From positions 58,268,287-58,297,286 of the forward strand of contig NC_087067.1 in NCBI RefSeq assembly GCF_963678635.1: 29,000 bases of DNA, read 5' to 3'. Every line of letters begins with the position of its first letter. Position 1 is the first letter of the stretch. The DNA is from Symsagittifera roscoffensis. Lineage: Eukaryota; Xenacoelomorpha; Acoela; Convolutidae. The notes beneath the pieces were generated by a model, which saw nothing but the letters and a program-made list of their open reading frames with translations, was not told the origin of the DNA and searched no databases. A program made the position numbers and the translations under genes. This document shows positions 28,132 through 29,000 of this stretch, piece after piece.

Positions 28132-29000
28132 CTCGGAGTGTTCTTCTGTTACTCTGTAACTCGTTGTCGTTTTCCGATCTCAATTTCGTAGTTGTCGTTC
28201 CCGCTGCTAATGTTGTTCTGTTTTTCTTTCTCGTTTTAACCAAAATGGCCGTTTCCGACGTTTCTCATAAATATGACGTCATAATTCGAATTTTTGAAAT
28301 TTTAAAATACCAGAATATTCTAGCCCTCACCGTTTGGCCAATCGTTCCAATAACGTTCTTAATTCGTAATAATCACAATCCGGAAGGCTCGCTGCTAAGT
28401 TTCGAATTCTGCATAGATTGCATTTTTCACATTCTGGTCGAATGTCACATATCACTCAAAAACTTATGAGTCTTAGAAAAAAAAAATTTTGATAGCAGCC
28501 TGCTTGGCGGGAGAAAAAAGATCATTTCTCAACGAAAATTTATCGGATATCAAAAAAATTGATATGGTTGAGCTTCTCTTGAGCAGTTGCGTCCATCTAA
28601 CTTGTAAGGAAACATTGCGTAAAAATTTTCATCAAAACCTCGATACTCTGCAATAAAGTGTAGTAACTCTGACAACACGATCAGGTTTCAAGTGATTCAC
28701 CATAAATTTAGTTGAGAATAAAAGTATTATTTAAAATCGACCAGAACATGCAATTTTTAGCAGAGAAGTCGAATCGAATCTGACACTATTTTTATTATTC
28801 AGTTCTGTTTTCAAAGCAAAAAACAACATTTTCTTTTTTCGTCCTAAAATGGTCACATTTTGACTACAAAAAAAAACATTTAGACTGTTAGTCAGGCAAA
28901 ATGAAGCCCTGTGGAATCCCGCTATAACATTTTTGAATAATTAGTCGCAAAGCACTTGCTTGGAGCTTTCCAACGACCCCTAATATAAGCTTTTTGAAGA
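28132..29000. other. Non-coding AT-rich DNA at the right edge
   Basis: No credible gene is seen. The 101-codon plus-strand frame at 28164-28469 is hydrophobic and non-repetitive but has no motif, no neighbours and non-genic composition. One TCCGGA-type box lies at ~28378. The satellite does not reappear on this side. Confidence 0.5.

Noticed and set aside
28164-28469. 101-codon plus-strand ORF as a membrane protein gene
   Set aside because: It is hydrophobic, but there is no conserved motif, supporting context or exon structure, and a box repeat runs through it.
24486-29000. A 5' LTR with primer-binding site
   Set aside because: CCA-type positions such as ~25148 were examined, but the adjoining sequence does not match a tRNA 3' end, and there is no second LTR to compare.

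Overview
The window looks like animal, most likely nematode, nuclear DNA. The evidence is a long tandem satellite, a decayed Ty3/gypsy-type LTR retrotransposon on the minus strand, and AT-rich non-coding DNA with dispersed short repeats. The nematode call is an inference from the general look of the retroelement proteins and a pyrimidine-rich splice acceptor. There are no bacterial operons, no rRNA or tRNA genes, and no intact host gene.

Layout. (1) 1-9530: about 27 tandem copies of a ~348-bp A/T-rich satellite. Each copy carries a GC-richer inverted repeat (up to 11-bp arms) and phased A-tracts. Part of the array is itself duplicated, with an offset of about 8 monomers. (2) About 9530: an abrupt junction at a T-run, where the satellite meets the middle of a retroelement ORF. 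(3) 9531-24485, minus strand: about 15 kb of internal retroelement sequence. Reading right to left it encodes Gag (acidic N-terminus, coiled coil, capsid-like domain, two CCHC knuckles), aspartic protease, reverse transcriptase, RNase H, a ~400-residue linker with an LSGE repeat, integrase (HHCC, DDE, GPF module) and a C-terminal macro-like domain. A ~400-bp spacer follows. After it come a coiled-coil ORF, an ORF with a complete SGNH-hydrolase (esterase/lipase) residue set, an in-frame continuation that looks like a second, degenerate SGNH domain, and two further ORFs of unknown function. (4) 24486-29000: non-coding DNA with a ~41-bp minisatellite built from TCCGGA boxes, dispersed direct and inverted copies of the same box, and a perfect 13-bp hairpin. 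It may hold the 5' LTR/leader, but no second LTR is present to prove it.

The element is dead. The gag-pol-macro frame is broken by at least six in-frame stops and around ten frameshifts, and the 3' module by at least one stop and two frameshifts. Several stops are explained by single C-to-T or G-to-A changes. Joined conceptually, gag-pol-macro would be one polyprotein of about 3,100 codons, and the 3' ORFs a second expression unit, perhaps made from a spliced subgenomic RNA (candidate acceptor at ~14720). The most unusual feature is the combination of a macro-like domain at the end of Pol with a downstream SGNH-hydrolase module where retroviruses carry env.
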